A DNA stretch of 64,000 bases from CAG-791 sp000431495 (GCA_052117605.1 JBQKIT010000003.1), one strand, 5' to 3'; positions 26,561 through 34,965 are shown, numbered from the stretch's first letter. Numbers and translations are program-made. The notes: generated by a model not told the origin, from the letters alone.

Positions 26561-28075
26561 TCAGAAATTTACCACAATCACATCATCCACAATCCGGATG
26601 GAACCGGAAAGAGGGTATCTTGGGACCTCCTCCTGCTCCAGATATGCATCGTACTGCCCGCTATCCTCGATCACCGAAGGGGCATAGCCGCAGTGGATCC
26701 GGAGAAAGTCAACATAAGAATAATCATTGATAATTTCGCTGCCGCCATATGGGGTGAGCGTGACCTTTTCCAGCTCAGGATCGGAAGCCAGGAAGGAGGT
26801 GTCCTTCTCCAGACCGTGAACGAAGCAGACCGGCAGGGAAGGATCATATCCGTCGATGCTCTGAATTCGCGTGATCAGGGCGGTATCATAGGAAATGGCT
26901 TCCTCCTGCATTCTCCCTGCCTTGTAGTAGCAGAGATTGTTGTAGCGAATGTAGAAGACGACGGAATAAAGCAGAACGGCGCAGACAACGGTTCGCAAAC
27001 CGGTCCGGAAAGGGGACGGGAACTCTGCATGCTCTGCCAGCAGGATTCCGAGAGCGAAAATCATCACCTCTCCGTAGAGCATCAGAGAATATACATCGAA
27101 ATCGGTCATGACGAAGATGAAGTTGGCACAAAGCGGAAACAGGAGCAGTAAAAAGGCAAAACGAAGTCTGAACGCACCGGCGAGCTTCGGAAAAGCAGCT
27201 GCGGCCATCAGAAGAATCAGAAGAATCAGCGCGCGGTAGATGAAAGCCATGGACCACATGAACAGAAGATAATCATCGCTTCCCCGGTAGGGAAGAAAGC
27301 TCTCCGGAGCAAAGAACATCCGGTATGCCATGAAAATTCGCTGCAGATAGGAAAAATGTCCTCGTCCCATAGAGTCAAGACCGCGATAGGCATAGAGCTC
27401 CTTGCCGGTGAGAAGAAGTGACGCCTTCATAAGAACCAGATAGGCCGCAAAGCCAAGGACTGTTCCGGCGAGACAGTGAGTCCAGAAGCGGAACAGCTTT
27501 TCCTTCTTCTGAAATTCATGAACAAGGAGAATCAAAACCTCCAGAGAAAGCATAACCGGCAGGTAAGCCTGATAGATTCCGATCATCAGAGCGCACAGGA
27601 AAAGACCTGCAAGCAGAGAGCGAATGGAAGTGTGGTCTGCCAGAAGGCATGCGGAAAGACATGCAAGGAAAAATGCCAGCATGTAATACGGAGCCGTGAA
27701 GCCGTAGGCAAAGGTTGCTGTCAGAACCGGAAAAACAGCAAGGCTGGCGCACAGAAGAAACCGGAGAAGACGAGAGGCGATGTTCAGAGTGCGAATCATC
27801 AGATACGAGGAGAGCGCAAGGAACAGAAGTGACACAAATCCTCCGAACCAGGGAAGACTGTAGTTGCTTCCTCCAAACGGAAGACGCGTCAGCTTTCCGA
27901 GAAGCCCCAGGGTGAATCTTCCGAAAATATGCGTCGCCCCCACATCATAGGTGCAGACCACGTCATCGTGAAAGGAAAGATTTCCGAAAAAATATGCGGC
28001 ATGTGCGGCAAGACCGGCAGCGAATGTATCAATCAGGCAGGCAATAAGAGTGTCTGAAGGCCGTTTGATTTTCAT
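26561..28075 (-). CDS. GtrII-like membrane glucosyltransferase
   Basis: 504 residues, about ten to twelve hydrophobic helices (for example LRFLLCASLAVFPVLTATFA and YMLAFFLACLSACLLA). An acidic DDVVCTYDVGATHIFGR segment follows the first helix, the pattern of the GtrII (GT-C type) family that moves glucose from a lipid carrier to a surface polymer. A short C-terminal extracellular domain of about 130 residues follows the last helix. Start ATG at 28075 has GGAGGT five bases upstream; a longer reading is rejected. Monocistronic, divergent from the GH25 gene, so both may act on the cell surface. Confidence 0.8.
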   Translation of the reverse strand: MKIKRPSDTLIACLIDTFAAGLAAHAAYFFGNLSFHDDVVCTYDVGATHIFGRFTLGLLGKLTRLPFGGSNYSLPWFGGFVSLLFLALSSYLMIRTLNIASRLLRFLLCASLAVFPVLTATFAYGFTAPYYMLAFFLACLSACLLADHTSIRSLLAGLFLCALMIGIYQAYLPVMLSLEVLILLVHEFQKKEKLFRFWTHCLAGTVLGFAAYLVLMKASLLLTGKELYAYRGLDSMGRGHFSYLQRIFMAYRMFFAPESFLPYRGSDDYLLFMWSMAFIYRALILLILLMAAAAFPKLAGAFRLRFAFLLLLFPLCANFIFVMTDFDVYSLMLYGEVMIFALGILLAEHAEFPSPFRTGLRTVVCAVLLYSVVFYIRYNNLCYYKAGRMQEEAISYDTALITRIQSIDGYDPSLPVCFVHGLEKDTSFLASDPELEKVTLTPYGGSEIINDYSYVDFLRIHCGYAPSVIEDSGQYDAYLEQEEVPRYPLSGSIRIVDDVIVVNF

Positions 28076-28159
28076 AAATACCTCCATGAAGGTGAAAATA
28101 ACAGAACTTTCTGCCATTGTATCGCAGGCGAACGGAAAATGAAAAGGAAGCAGCAAAAT

Positions 28160-28188
28160 TTGACGAATTCTTGAGACAATGATAAAGT
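28160..28188 (+). promoter_or_regulatory. Promoter of the GH25 gene
   Basis: TTGACG (28160-28165), 17-base spacer, TAAAGT (28183-28188), 40 bases before the TTG start. A TATACT lies five bases further and is an alternative -10 with poorer spacing. Confidence 0.5.
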
Positions 28189-28227
28189 ATACTTTGTATG
28201 GTCATTGATTCCGGGAGGAAGAGAACA

Positions 28228-29505
28228 TTGAAGAACAGAATCGGAAATGGAATAAAAGTGATTTTGCTGACGGTAGCAGCGGCATTTCTTTTTATGCTTA
28301 CGCCGGTCAATAAGACAGAGGCGGAGGCAGCGGCAGTCAGCGGCATTGACGTAAGCTCTTATCAGGGAGTGATTAACTGGAATGCGGTTGCGGCAAGCGG
28401 CGTCAAGTTTGCCATGGTACGGGTCGGCAATACCAAGTACGGCCTTGACAAGTATTTTGTTCAGAATGTCGTAGGAGCCAATGCAGCGGGAATCCGTGTG
28501 GGTGCCTATGTATATTCCTATGCCATGAATCCGGCGGAGGCAGCGGCGGACGCACAGCTTGCGGTTTCTGCAATGGGGAATCTTCCGATTTCCTTCCCGG
28601 TCGCGATTGATATTGAGGATCCGTCTCAGGTGAATCTTTCGCAGGCAGAGCAGCTGGCAATTGTGAACACGTTCTGCTCGGTGATATATGCGGCAGGGTA
28701 TCAGCCGATGGTATACAGCTATATGAACTGGCTTGCGACCAAGCTTGGTGTGACTGCCTGGGATCATTGGGTAGCCAATTACAGCAGCGCCATGGGCTTT
28801 CCCGGCACGATGTGGCAGTATTCTTCCTCCGGAGCCGTTCCCGGAATTGCCGGCAACTGCGATGTGAACTATGTGATGAAGGATTATTTCACGACCATTC
28901 CGGCGACGGGGCTGTCCACACAGAACGGAGCGACGTACTATTTTGTCAATTACCGCAAGCAGTTCGGCATGCAGACCATCGGAGGACTCCAGTATTTCTT
29001 TGACGGAACCGGTGCGATGGTGAAGAATCAGACGACAGTTGACGGACAGAATAACATCATCCGTATGTGCAAGGACGGACATGTGGTTGTGATTACGGCG
29101 GCGGCACGGGCGCAGGCGGCGCAGCTGAAGGCTGTTTCGGATCAGCAGTCGGCTCTTCTGGTACAGTGCAAGGCAGCTCTTGCAAAGGCACAGCAGGATG
29201 CAGCGGCAGGCGCAGCGCAGTACCAGACACTGCAGGCAGCGGCCGATCAGGCGGCACTTGCGTCGCAGCAGGCAGCGGCTCAGGCTGCGGCTCTTCCGAC
29301 GCAGGAGAATCTGAATATCCAGGCTGTCGCAGCTGTACAGGCCCAGCAGGCGGCGGACGCCGCAAGGACTGCACAGGCAGCGGCAGCACAGCTTCAGCAG
29401 GCAGCTCAGACGGCAGCAGCGACGGAAGCGTCACAGGAGACGGCAGCAGCCAAGGCACTGCAGGACAGCAATACCGCACAGCTTGCCATTGCCATTCCGC
29501 AGTAA
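28228..29505 (+). CDS. Secreted GH25 lysozyme with Ala/Gln-rich coiled-coil tail
   Basis: 425 residues from the TTG at 28228, which lies nine bases after GGGAGG and directly starts a signal peptide (MKNRIGNGIKVILLTVAAA...); an upstream ATG would add ten residues before it. The catalytic GH25 domain spans about 40-215: GIDVSSYQG, VAIDIED (acidic catalytic pair) and MWQYSSSGAVPGIAGNCDVN. A choline-binding-like YYFVNYRKQFG / GGLQYFFDGTGAMVKN repeat follows (about 230-265). The last 130 residues are dominated by Ala and Gln with a heptad-like pattern and read as a long coiled coil. Function: peptidoglycan muramidase for wall remodelling; the tail may anchor or oligomerise it (inference). Confidence 0.9.
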   Translation: MKNRIGNGIKVILLTVAAAFLFMLTPVNKTEAEAAAVSGIDVSSYQGVINWNAVAASGVKFAMVRVGNTKYGLDKYFVQNVVGANAAGIRVGAYVYSYAMNPAEAAADAQLAVSAMGNLPISFPVAIDIEDPSQVNLSQAEQLAIVNTFCSVIYAAGYQPMVYSYMNWLATKLGVTAWDHWVANYSSAMGFPGTMWQYSSSGAVPGIAGNCDVNYVMKDYFTTIPATGLSTQNGATYYFVNYRKQFGMQTIGGLQYFFDGTGAMVKNQTTVDGQNNIIRMCKDGHVVVITAAARAQAAQLKAVSDQQSALLVQCKAALAKAQQDAAAGAAQYQTLQAAADQAALASQQAAAQAAALPTQENLNIQAVAAVQAQQAADAARTAQAAAAQLQQAAQTAAATEASQETAAAKALQDSNTAQLAIAIPQ

Positions 29506-29543
29506 TTCAGAATGCACAGGTCAGATATTTTCTGATATAATGA

Positions 29544-29574
29544 AGCACGACAGCATTTGCTGTCGTGCTTTTTT
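29544..29574 (+). terminator. Terminator after the GH25 gene
   Basis: AGCACGACAGC pairs perfectly with GCTGTCGTGCT, loop ATTT, followed by six T. Confidence 0.95.
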
Positions 29575-29729
29575 ACATATCTGTTTTCCGTGAACCGGAT
29601 GTCATATCTGCAGCGGCGTGCTCTTTCTTATGCCGCGGATGAATCCAGTAAGAACAATAAAGAGATGAATGATGAGATCACACATATGTGGGGATGTCGT
29701 TTCTTTTGATATCCCGGGAAGGATTTTTT

Positions 29730-30200
29730 ATGTTCAGTTCGGTTGTTTCGGGAGCAGTATATGGAGTTCACAGTTATCTGATGCACATTGAGACCGATAT
29801 TTCAGACGGTCTTCCGATGTTTACCATGGTCGGATTTGTTTCCGCACAGGTGCGCGAGGCCGGGGAGCGTGTGCGGGTTGCCATGCGCAATACAGGAATT
29901 CATCTGCCTCCGAAACGGATTACGGTTAATTTGACACCTGCAGAAATTCCGAAGAGAGATGTGATTGCCGATCTTCCGGTCGCAATCGGAATTCTGATTG
30001 CAATGGGACTTCTGGATCAGCGGGCAGTGAAGGATGTTTTTATTGCGGGAGGTCTTTCGCTGGACGGCATGGTGACGCCGGTGCGAGGCGTTCTGCCCAT
30101 GGTGCTGGAGGCAAAGGAAAGGGGAATGAAGGTTTTCCTGCTTCCGCGTGAGAATGTGAAGGAGGAACTGCCGTACACGGAATTCATGCAGTTGGTGTGA
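29730..30200 (+). CDS. comM: ComM/YifB family protein, N-terminal fragment
   Basis: 156 residues matching the first third of the ComM/YifB Mg-chelatase-like AAA+ family (the Lon-S16-like domain): VVSGAVYGVHSYLMHIE, LPMFTMVGF, VREAGERVRVAMRNTG and KRITVNLTPAEIPKRD. It ends at TGA 30198-30200 in the middle of what is normally one protein of about 500 residues; the remainder continues in another frame in the next entry. ATG at 29730 has GGAAGGA six bases upstream. See the second part for the junction. Confidence 0.85.
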   Translation: MFSSVVSGAVYGVHSYLMHIETDISDGLPMFTMVGFVSAQVREAGERVRVAMRNTGIHLPPKRITVNLTPAEIPKRDVIADLPVAIGILIAMGLLDQRAVKDVFIAGGLSLDGMVTPVRGVLPMVLEAKERGMKVFLLPRENVKEELPYTEFMQLV

Positions 30201-31270
30201 CGACGCTGGAGGAAGCCTTCCATTATCTTCGCCTTCCGAAAGGAGAGAGAGATTCATTTCTTCCTCCGGAGCCGGAGAAAATGCTCTCTCATGAAACCGA
30301 AGAGAAGCAGGAACGAATGGATCTGTCTGATGTCTGCGGACAGGACGGAGTGAAGCGGGCACTGGAGATTGCAGCAGCGGGGTTTCATAATGTTCTGATG
30401 ATCGGACCGCCGGGCTCCGGCAAATCGATGATGGCAAGATGCCTTCCCGGAATTCTGCCGGAGCTGACATACGAAGAAAGTCTGGAAATATCCTCCGTTT
30501 ACAGCATTGCGGGAGAGCTTCCGGAAGGTGCTTCGCTCATCAGAGAGAGGCCCTTTGTGGCACCCCATCACTCCATTACGCAGCAGGCACTGGTCGGAGG
30601 AGGAAATTTTCCAAGACCCGGAGCCATATCGCTTGCGCACAGGGGAGTACTGTTTCTGGATGAGCTTCCGGAATTCGGAAGGGAGAGCCTGAACCTTCTT
30701 CGCCAGCCGCTGGAGGACCAGAGAATTGTCATTGCAAGAAACAGCGGAACGTATGAATTTCCGGCGAAGTTTATGCTGGTCTGTGCAGCGAATCCGTGTC
30801 CCTGCGGTTTCTATCCGGAGGATAGATGTCATTGCACACAGGCGCAGATTCAGAATTATCAGAACCGGATTCCGGGACCGATTCTGGATCGAATTGATCT
30901 CTGTACGGATGCGCCCAGAGTTCCGGTGGGAGAGCTGCTCAGCAGAAAAACGCAGGAGAAGAGTGAGGATGTCCGCAGGCGTGTCATTGCGGCGCAGGAA
31001 CGTCAGGCGTATCGATTTCGTGAAGAGACGATTCTGTTTAACGGTGAGATGAATGCGGCCCAGACGGAAAAGTACTGCACACTGGGACGAAGTGAGAAGA
31101 AATTTGTGAAAGAGGTTTTCCGGCGGATGGATCTGTCTGCGAGGGCCTTTCACAGGATTCTGCGTGTCTCGCGCACCATTGCGGATCTGGAGGGAGAAGA
31201 GAGGATTCTGGAGGATCATCTGGCAGAAGCAGTGGGGTATCGGAGTGCAGATCGAAGAGCACCGGAATGA
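30197..31270 (+). CDS. comM: ComM/YifB family protein, ATPase part, separate frame
   Basis: 357 residues holding the rest of the family: linker, Walker A in GPPGSGKSMMARC, Walker B in VLFLDELPEF, the NPCPCGFYPEDRCHC cysteine cluster, and the C-terminal ARAFHRILRVSRTIADLEG region. Together with the preceding fragment it totals 513 residues, the size of an intact ComM. The two frames overlap by GTGA (GTG start 30197, stop of the first part 30198-30200), so either a one-base change broke the gene, a -1 shift joins them, or two coupled proteins are made. No heptameric slippery site is visible. Family role: branch-migration helicase helping natural transformation. Confidence 0.85.
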   Translation: MTTLEEAFHYLRLPKGERDSFLPPEPEKMLSHETEEKQERMDLSDVCGQDGVKRALEIAAAGFHNVLMIGPPGSGKSMMARCLPGILPELTYEESLEISSVYSIAGELPEGASLIRERPFVAPHHSITQQALVGGGNFPRPGAISLAHRGVLFLDELPEFGRESLNLLRQPLEDQRIVIARNSGTYEFPAKFMLVCAANPCPCGFYPEDRCHCTQAQIQNYQNRIPGPILDRIDLCTDAPRVPVGELLSRKTQEKSEDVRRRVIAAQERQAYRFREETILFNGEMNAAQTEKYCTLGRSEKKFVKEVFRRMDLSARAFHRILRVSRTIADLEGEERILEDHLAEAVGYRSADRRAPE

Positions 31271-31283
31271 GAGAGCAGAGATC

Positions 31284-32447
31284 ATGAATCAGGAAATGAG
31301 AGATGCTTATACGCTGTGGCTCTGCAGTTTGAAGGGGCTTGGAAGTGCGTCCTTGTATCGGCTGTGGAAAGAATCCGGAGAGGATCCTGATTTTGCAGGG
31401 GTATGGTACCGGATGGCGGGAGAAGGCGGGGGCGCGGGGATGACAAATCGTCTGCGGGAAATTCTCAGGCGCGGAAGGAAAGAAAGCTCCCCGCAGCAGC
31501 TGATGGAACAGCTTCTGAATCAGAACATACATTTTGTCTGGCCGGGAAATCCCTGCTATCCGGTGCGCCTTAAGAACATCCCGGATCCTCCGTTTGCCCT
31601 GTATTTTCGTGGGCGTCTGCCGGAGGAGAAGCAGCCAAGCATCGGAATTGTCGGAACAAGGATGGCATCCCCCTACGGACGGGAACAGGCAAGACGCTTT
31701 GCATCCGCACTTTCGGCGGACGGGATGCAGATTATTTCCGGAATGGCTAAGGGAATTGACGGAATTGCAGGCCGGGGAGCGTTGGATGAATCGGATGCCT
31801 CTTTTGCAGTTCTTGGCTGCGGGGTCGATATTTGCTATCCGAAGGAGAACCGGGATCTGTACGAGGCCTTGTGCGAACGCGGCGGTGTCATTTCAGAATA
31901 TCGTCCGGGGACAGAGCCGGAGGCGAGGCTCTTTCCCCCGAGAAACCGGATTATCAGTGCGCTTTCGGATGCGCTTCTTGTCATCGAAGCCAGAGAACGG
32001 TCCGGAACTCTGATTACGGTAGACTGCGCGCTGGAACAGGGAAAGGATGTCTGGGCGGTGCCGGGACGGGTCTGCGATGCCAAGAGCGCCGGATGCAATG
32101 AGCTGCTTCGTCAGGGGGCCGGGGTTGCGGTTTCCCCGGAGGCTATGCTGGAAGAAATGGGGTATCGGACTGCGCGAACCGGAAAACTGTCACAGAGTGT
32201 GAGAAAAACGAAGTCCCCGGTGGACCGGAAGGTGCAAAAAGGAACGGTATCTTATACGGAGCTGGAGAAGTGCGTTCTGTGTGCACTGGATTCTTCGACT
32301 GCGCAGAGTGTGGACGAAATCACGGATGAGGTAAGCAGGAAAATGCATCGAAGCTGTTCGTTTCCGGAGCTTCTTCGCGCGATGATGAAGCTGGCAGCGG
32401 TGGGAGCTGTGAAGGAAATACGGGTAGGGAAGTATATTTCCTGCTGA
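31284..32447 (+). CDS. dprA: DNA-processing protein DprA
   Basis: 387 residues. Loads RecA on incoming single-stranded DNA. N-terminal SAM-like helices (LWLCSLKGLGSASLYRLW), Rossmann-like core with GIVGTRMASPYGREQARRFA, SGMAKGIDGIAGRGAL, PKENRDLY, LFPPRNRIISALSDALLVIEA and SGTLITVDCALEQGKDVWAVPG, and a C-terminal winged-helix part. Start set at ATG 31284 just after the comM end; in-frame codons further upstream overlap comM. Completes a competence set with comEA, comEC and the split comM. Confidence 0.94.
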   Translation: MNQEMRDAYTLWLCSLKGLGSASLYRLWKESGEDPDFAGVWYRMAGEGGGAGMTNRLREILRRGRKESSPQQLMEQLLNQNIHFVWPGNPCYPVRLKNIPDPPFALYFRGRLPEEKQPSIGIVGTRMASPYGREQARRFASALSADGMQIISGMAKGIDGIAGRGALDESDASFAVLGCGVDICYPKENRDLYEALCERGGVISEYRPGTEPEARLFPPRNRIISALSDALLVIEARERSGTLITVDCALEQGKDVWAVPGRVCDAKSAGCNELLRQGAGVAVSPEAMLEEMGYRTARTGKLSQSVRKTKSPVDRKVQKGTVSYTELEKCVLCALDSSTAQSVDEITDEVSRKMHRSCSFPELLRAMMKLAAVGAVKEIRVGKYISC

Positions 32448-32507
32448 TGCATTATAATATAATGATGAAACATGCAGCCAGCATTCGTGCAGAAGGGAGA
32501 ACGTAAA

Positions 32508-32654
32508 TTGTTTCAATCGAAAAAGGCAATGATTCAGGTGATTTTGCTTGCGGTGGGAGCGGCAATGCTTTGCTATGGTGCATGGCGCGGTGAGGTGCAG
32601 GTTGTGCTGAGCAAGGCGGTCAGATTGTGTCTGGAGTGTGTGGGAATTGGATAA
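32508..32654 (+). CDS. CD1871A-type CXXC mini-protein
   Basis: 48 residues from TTG 32508, which has AAGGGAGA seven bases upstream. One transmembrane helix (IQVILLAVGAAMLCYGAW) is followed by RGEVQVVLSKAVRLC and the C-terminal CLECVGIG with a CXXC pair. I recognise the pattern of the small CD1871A family found beside 4Fe-4S membrane proteins in clostridia; its function is not established. It overlaps the next gene, so the two are probably coupled. The CXXC may bind a metal or exchange electrons with the neighbours (inference). Confidence 0.8.
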   Translation: MFQSKKAMIQVILLAVGAAMLCYGAWRGEVQVVLSKAVRLCLECVGIG

Positions 32655-33567
32655 GAAGAATATTGGGGCATCGCGTTTCATGGCCCGCTTTCGCGGGTGG
32701 ATTCAGGCAGGAGCGGTGCTCTTTACCAACCTTCATCTGCCGAATTTTATAAAGGGCGGAATTTACCAGGGAAAGGGGAAAAACGTCTGCGTGCCGGGTC
32801 TTAACTGTTATTCCTGTCCGGCAGCCTCCGGCGCCTGTCCGATCGGGGCGTTTCAGGCAGTGGCGGGATCTTCGAAGTTCCGGTTTTCCTACTATATTTC
32901 CGGGTTCCTGATTCTTCTGGGGGTACTGCTGGGACGATTGATCTGCGGCTTTCTCTGTCCCTTTGGCTGGTTTCAGGAGCTGCTGCACAGGATCCCGACG
33001 AGAAAGCTTTCTACGAAGAAGCTGAGACCTTTGACTTATCTGAAATATGTGATTCTGCTGGTGATGGTTGTTTTGCTGCCTGCCTTTGCGGTGAACGATG
33101 TTGGAATGGGAGATCCCTTCTTTTGCAAATATCTCTGCCCGCAGGGGGTTCTGGAGGGGGCAATTCCGCTTGCACTGGTGAATTCCGGCATTCGTGCCGC
33201 ACTGGGAAAGCTTTTTACCTGGAAGCTTTGCATTCTGCTCGCAGTGACGGCGCTGAGTATTCTGTTCTACCGGCCGTTCTGCAAATGGCTCTGCCCGTTG
33301 GGGGCGTTCTATGCATTGTTCAATAAGGTGTCGCTTCTTCGGATGAAGGTGGATGCCAATGCGTGTATTTCCTGCGGGAAATGCGTCAAGGCCTGCAGCA
33401 TGGACGTGGACGTGACGAAAACCCCGGATCATGCGGAGTGTATCCGCTGCGGGAAATGTGTTCTGGCCTGTCCGACCGGTGCGGTACACTTCCGTTACGG
33501 CTTTGGAGACGGATCGGACACAAAAGGAACAATAACTGCAGAAACAAACATGGAGGAATCAAATTGA
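32647..33567 (+). CDS. Membrane polyferredoxin (NapH/YccM-like 4Fe-4S protein)
   Basis: 306 residues. About four to five transmembrane helices are interleaved with conserved cysteine motifs (CYSCPAASGACPIG, CGFLCPFGW, CKYLCPQG, CKWLCPLG), and the C-terminal cytoplasmic part has two 4Fe-4S sites: CISCGKCVKACSMDVD and CIRCGKCVLACPTGAV. Such proteins carry electrons across or along the membrane. The preferred start is TTG 32647, about ten bases after GGAG; GTG 32638 is possible. It lies between the CXXC mini-protein and a TlpA-like lipoprotein, suggesting delivery of reducing power to that extracytoplasmic thioredoxin (inference). Confidence 0.88.
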   Translation: MDKKNIGASRFMARFRGWIQAGAVLFTNLHLPNFIKGGIYQGKGKNVCVPGLNCYSCPAASGACPIGAFQAVAGSSKFRFSYYISGFLILLGVLLGRLICGFLCPFGWFQELLHRIPTRKLSTKKLRPLTYLKYVILLVMVVLLPAFAVNDVGMGDPFFCKYLCPQGVLEGAIPLALVNSGIRAALGKLFTWKLCILLAVTALSILFYRPFCKWLCPLGAFYALFNKVSLLRMKVDANACISCGKCVKACSMDVDVTKTPDHAECIRCGKCVLACPTGAVHFRYGFGDGSDTKGTITAETNMEESN

Positions 33568-34496
33568 AGAGGAAGAAATTTACAGCATCTGTTCTGATTG
33601 CACTGATGGTATTGGCACTGGCAGCCTGCGGCGCGAAAGAAGAAAGCTCTGCTGCGGATACGGGACAGGGCGGCATCGAGGAGGCTGTCACGGAGTACAA
33701 GGAGCTGATGGACCAGGAGAATGAGATCCTGTCGGAGAATACAGGGCTTTGGGACAAGGTATTTCTTGCCATGGACAAGGACCTGGCCGTGCAGGAGGAG
33801 AGCAATAATTATGGAGATCTGCTGTTAAAGACCATCGAGAATGCCGGAGATCAGTTTACGGATGAGGAGCTGGCTTTGCTTCAGGAGGAGGCGGGAAAAA
33901 TCCGTGACCTTGAGAATCAGATGGCTGCTCTTGAGAAAGAATACCCTGAGGTTGCAGAAAAATCCATGGAAGGCAGTACAAGCGCAGCTGCGGATGAGGC
34001 GATGAGCACGGCTTCCGGGGATGAAAGCACGCAGAAGTTTCCTTCTTTTGAGGGAAAGGATCTGGATGGAAATGAAGTAAAGAGCGATGATTTGTTTTCC
34101 GGCAACGCAGTCACGGTGGTGAATTTCTGGTTCACGACCTGCGGACCTTGTGTGGGCGAGCTTTCCGAGCTGGATGCCCTGGACAAGGAGCTTGCAGGAA
34201 AAGGCGGTGCGCTCATCGGAATCAATGCCTTTACGCTCGATGGCGACGAGACTGCCATTTCGGATGCGAAGGATGTGCTGGAGAAAAAGAATGCAGATTA
34301 TCAGAACATCTATTTTGCTTCCGACAGCGAGGCGGGAACGTTTACCATGGGAATCTATGCATTTCCCACGACATATGTGGTCGACCGCAGCGGCAATATC
34401 GTCGGGGATCCCATTGTGGGAGCCGTTACGGAGAAAAGTCAGGCGGAAACGCTGGACAAGCTGATTGAACAGGCACTTGCGGCAGATAAGAACTGA
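33564..34496 (+). CDS. TlpA/ResA-like thioredoxin-fold lipoprotein
   Basis: 310 residues from TTG 33564, with GGAGG seven bases upstream and overlapping the polyferredoxin stop by TTGA. Signal peptide with lipobox LALAACGAKE. A helical, Glu-rich region (about 40-150) is unusual for this family; the redoxin domain (about 160-305) has FPSFEGKDLDGNEV, the active site FTTCGPCVGEL and the cis-Pro in AFPTTYVVD. Likely located outside the membrane and reduced by the neighbouring membrane proteins; targets unknown. Hairpin at 34509 follows. Confidence 0.88.
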   Translation: MKRKKFTASVLIALMVLALAACGAKEESSAADTGQGGIEEAVTEYKELMDQENEILSENTGLWDKVFLAMDKDLAVQEESNNYGDLLLKTIENAGDQFTDEELALLQEEAGKIRDLENQMAALEKEYPEVAEKSMEGSTSAAADEAMSTASGDESTQKFPSFEGKDLDGNEVKSDDLFSGNAVTVVNFWFTTCGPCVGELSELDALDKELAGKGGALIGINAFTLDGDETAISDAKDVLEKKNADYQNIYFASDSEAGTFTMGIYAFPTTYVVDRSGNIVGDPIVGAVTEKSQAETLDKLIEQALAADKN

Positions 34497-34508
34497 CAAT
34501 TTTGTCTT

Positions 34509-34541
34509 CGGCAGGTAACCCCGTGAGGGGTTTACATGCCG
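34509..34541 (+). other. Hairpin without T-tract between redoxin and GntR genes
   Basis: CGGCAGGTAACCCC pairs with GGGGTTTACATGCCG around GTGA, with a small internal mismatch. No T-run follows, so it is either a weak terminator for the redox operon or a regulatory structure. Confidence 0.5.
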
Positions 34542-34551
34542 AGGCTTCTGT

Positions 34552-34565
34552 GCTACAGTAGCTGT
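34552..34565. promoter_or_regulatory. Candidate operator of the GntR regulator
   Basis: GCTAC-A-GTAGC (34552-34562) overlaps ACAG-TAG-CTGT (34555-34565), about 40 bases before the regulator gene. YtrA-type regulators usually bind short inverted repeats at their own promoter; this assignment is by position only. Confidence 0.3.
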
Positions 34566-34602
34566 ACCATCATAACTAATACAGTGAATACGGAAGGAGA
34601 GG

Positions 34603-34965
34603 ATGATGGACTTGATCGATTATCGGGATTCGAGACCGATTTATGAGCAGATCTCGGAACGGTATAAAACGTTGATCCTGAAGGGCGTTCTGGAGCCCGG
34701 AGAACAGATGCCGTCGGTTCGTCAGCTGGCCATGGAGCTGTCCACCAATCCGAACACGGTGCAGAAGGCCTATGCGGAGCTGGAGAGGCAGGGATTTCTG
34801 TACACCGTGAAGGGGAAGGGCAATTACGTCAGCGGCGGAGAGGAGCTGATGGAGAACAAGAAGAAGGAGCTCGCCGGACGAATGGCGGAGCTTCTGAAGG
34901 AAGCGGATGAGCTCGGACTGGATCGGGAGACGTTAATCAGGAAAGCGGGTGAAATGACGATATGA
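34603..34965 (+). CDS. YtrA-type GntR family regulator
   Basis: 120 residues. Winged-helix domain with RPIYEQISERYKTLILKGVLEPGEQMPSVRQLA and NPNTVQKAYAELERQGFLYTVKGKGNYV, followed by a short helical tail instead of an effector domain, as in the YtrA subfamily. These regulators typically repress their own ABC-transporter operon in response to cell-wall stress. Two adjacent ATG codons; SD GGAAGGAGAGG. Overlaps the ATPase gene by ATGA. Confidence 0.93.
   Translation: MMDLIDYRDSRPIYEQISERYKTLILKGVLEPGEQMPSVRQLAMELSTNPNTVQKAYAELERQGFLYTVKGKGNYVSGGEELMENKKKELAGRMAELLKEADELGLDRETLIRKAGEMTI

Noticed and set aside
26561..28075. LPS O-antigen modification role for the GtrII-like protein
   Set aside because: The surrounding genes indicate a Gram-positive-type anaerobe, so the acceptor is more likely another surface polymer.
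29067..29540. Gly/Ser/Cys-rich frame overlapping the GH25 tail
   Set aside because: It is the shifted reading of the GCA/CAG-rich Ala/Gln tail.
30185..30205. Programmed -1 frameshift site at the comM junction
   Set aside because: No X-XXY-YYZ slippery heptamer and no strong SD or pseudoknot visible; a mutation, sequencing error or coupled start is simpler.
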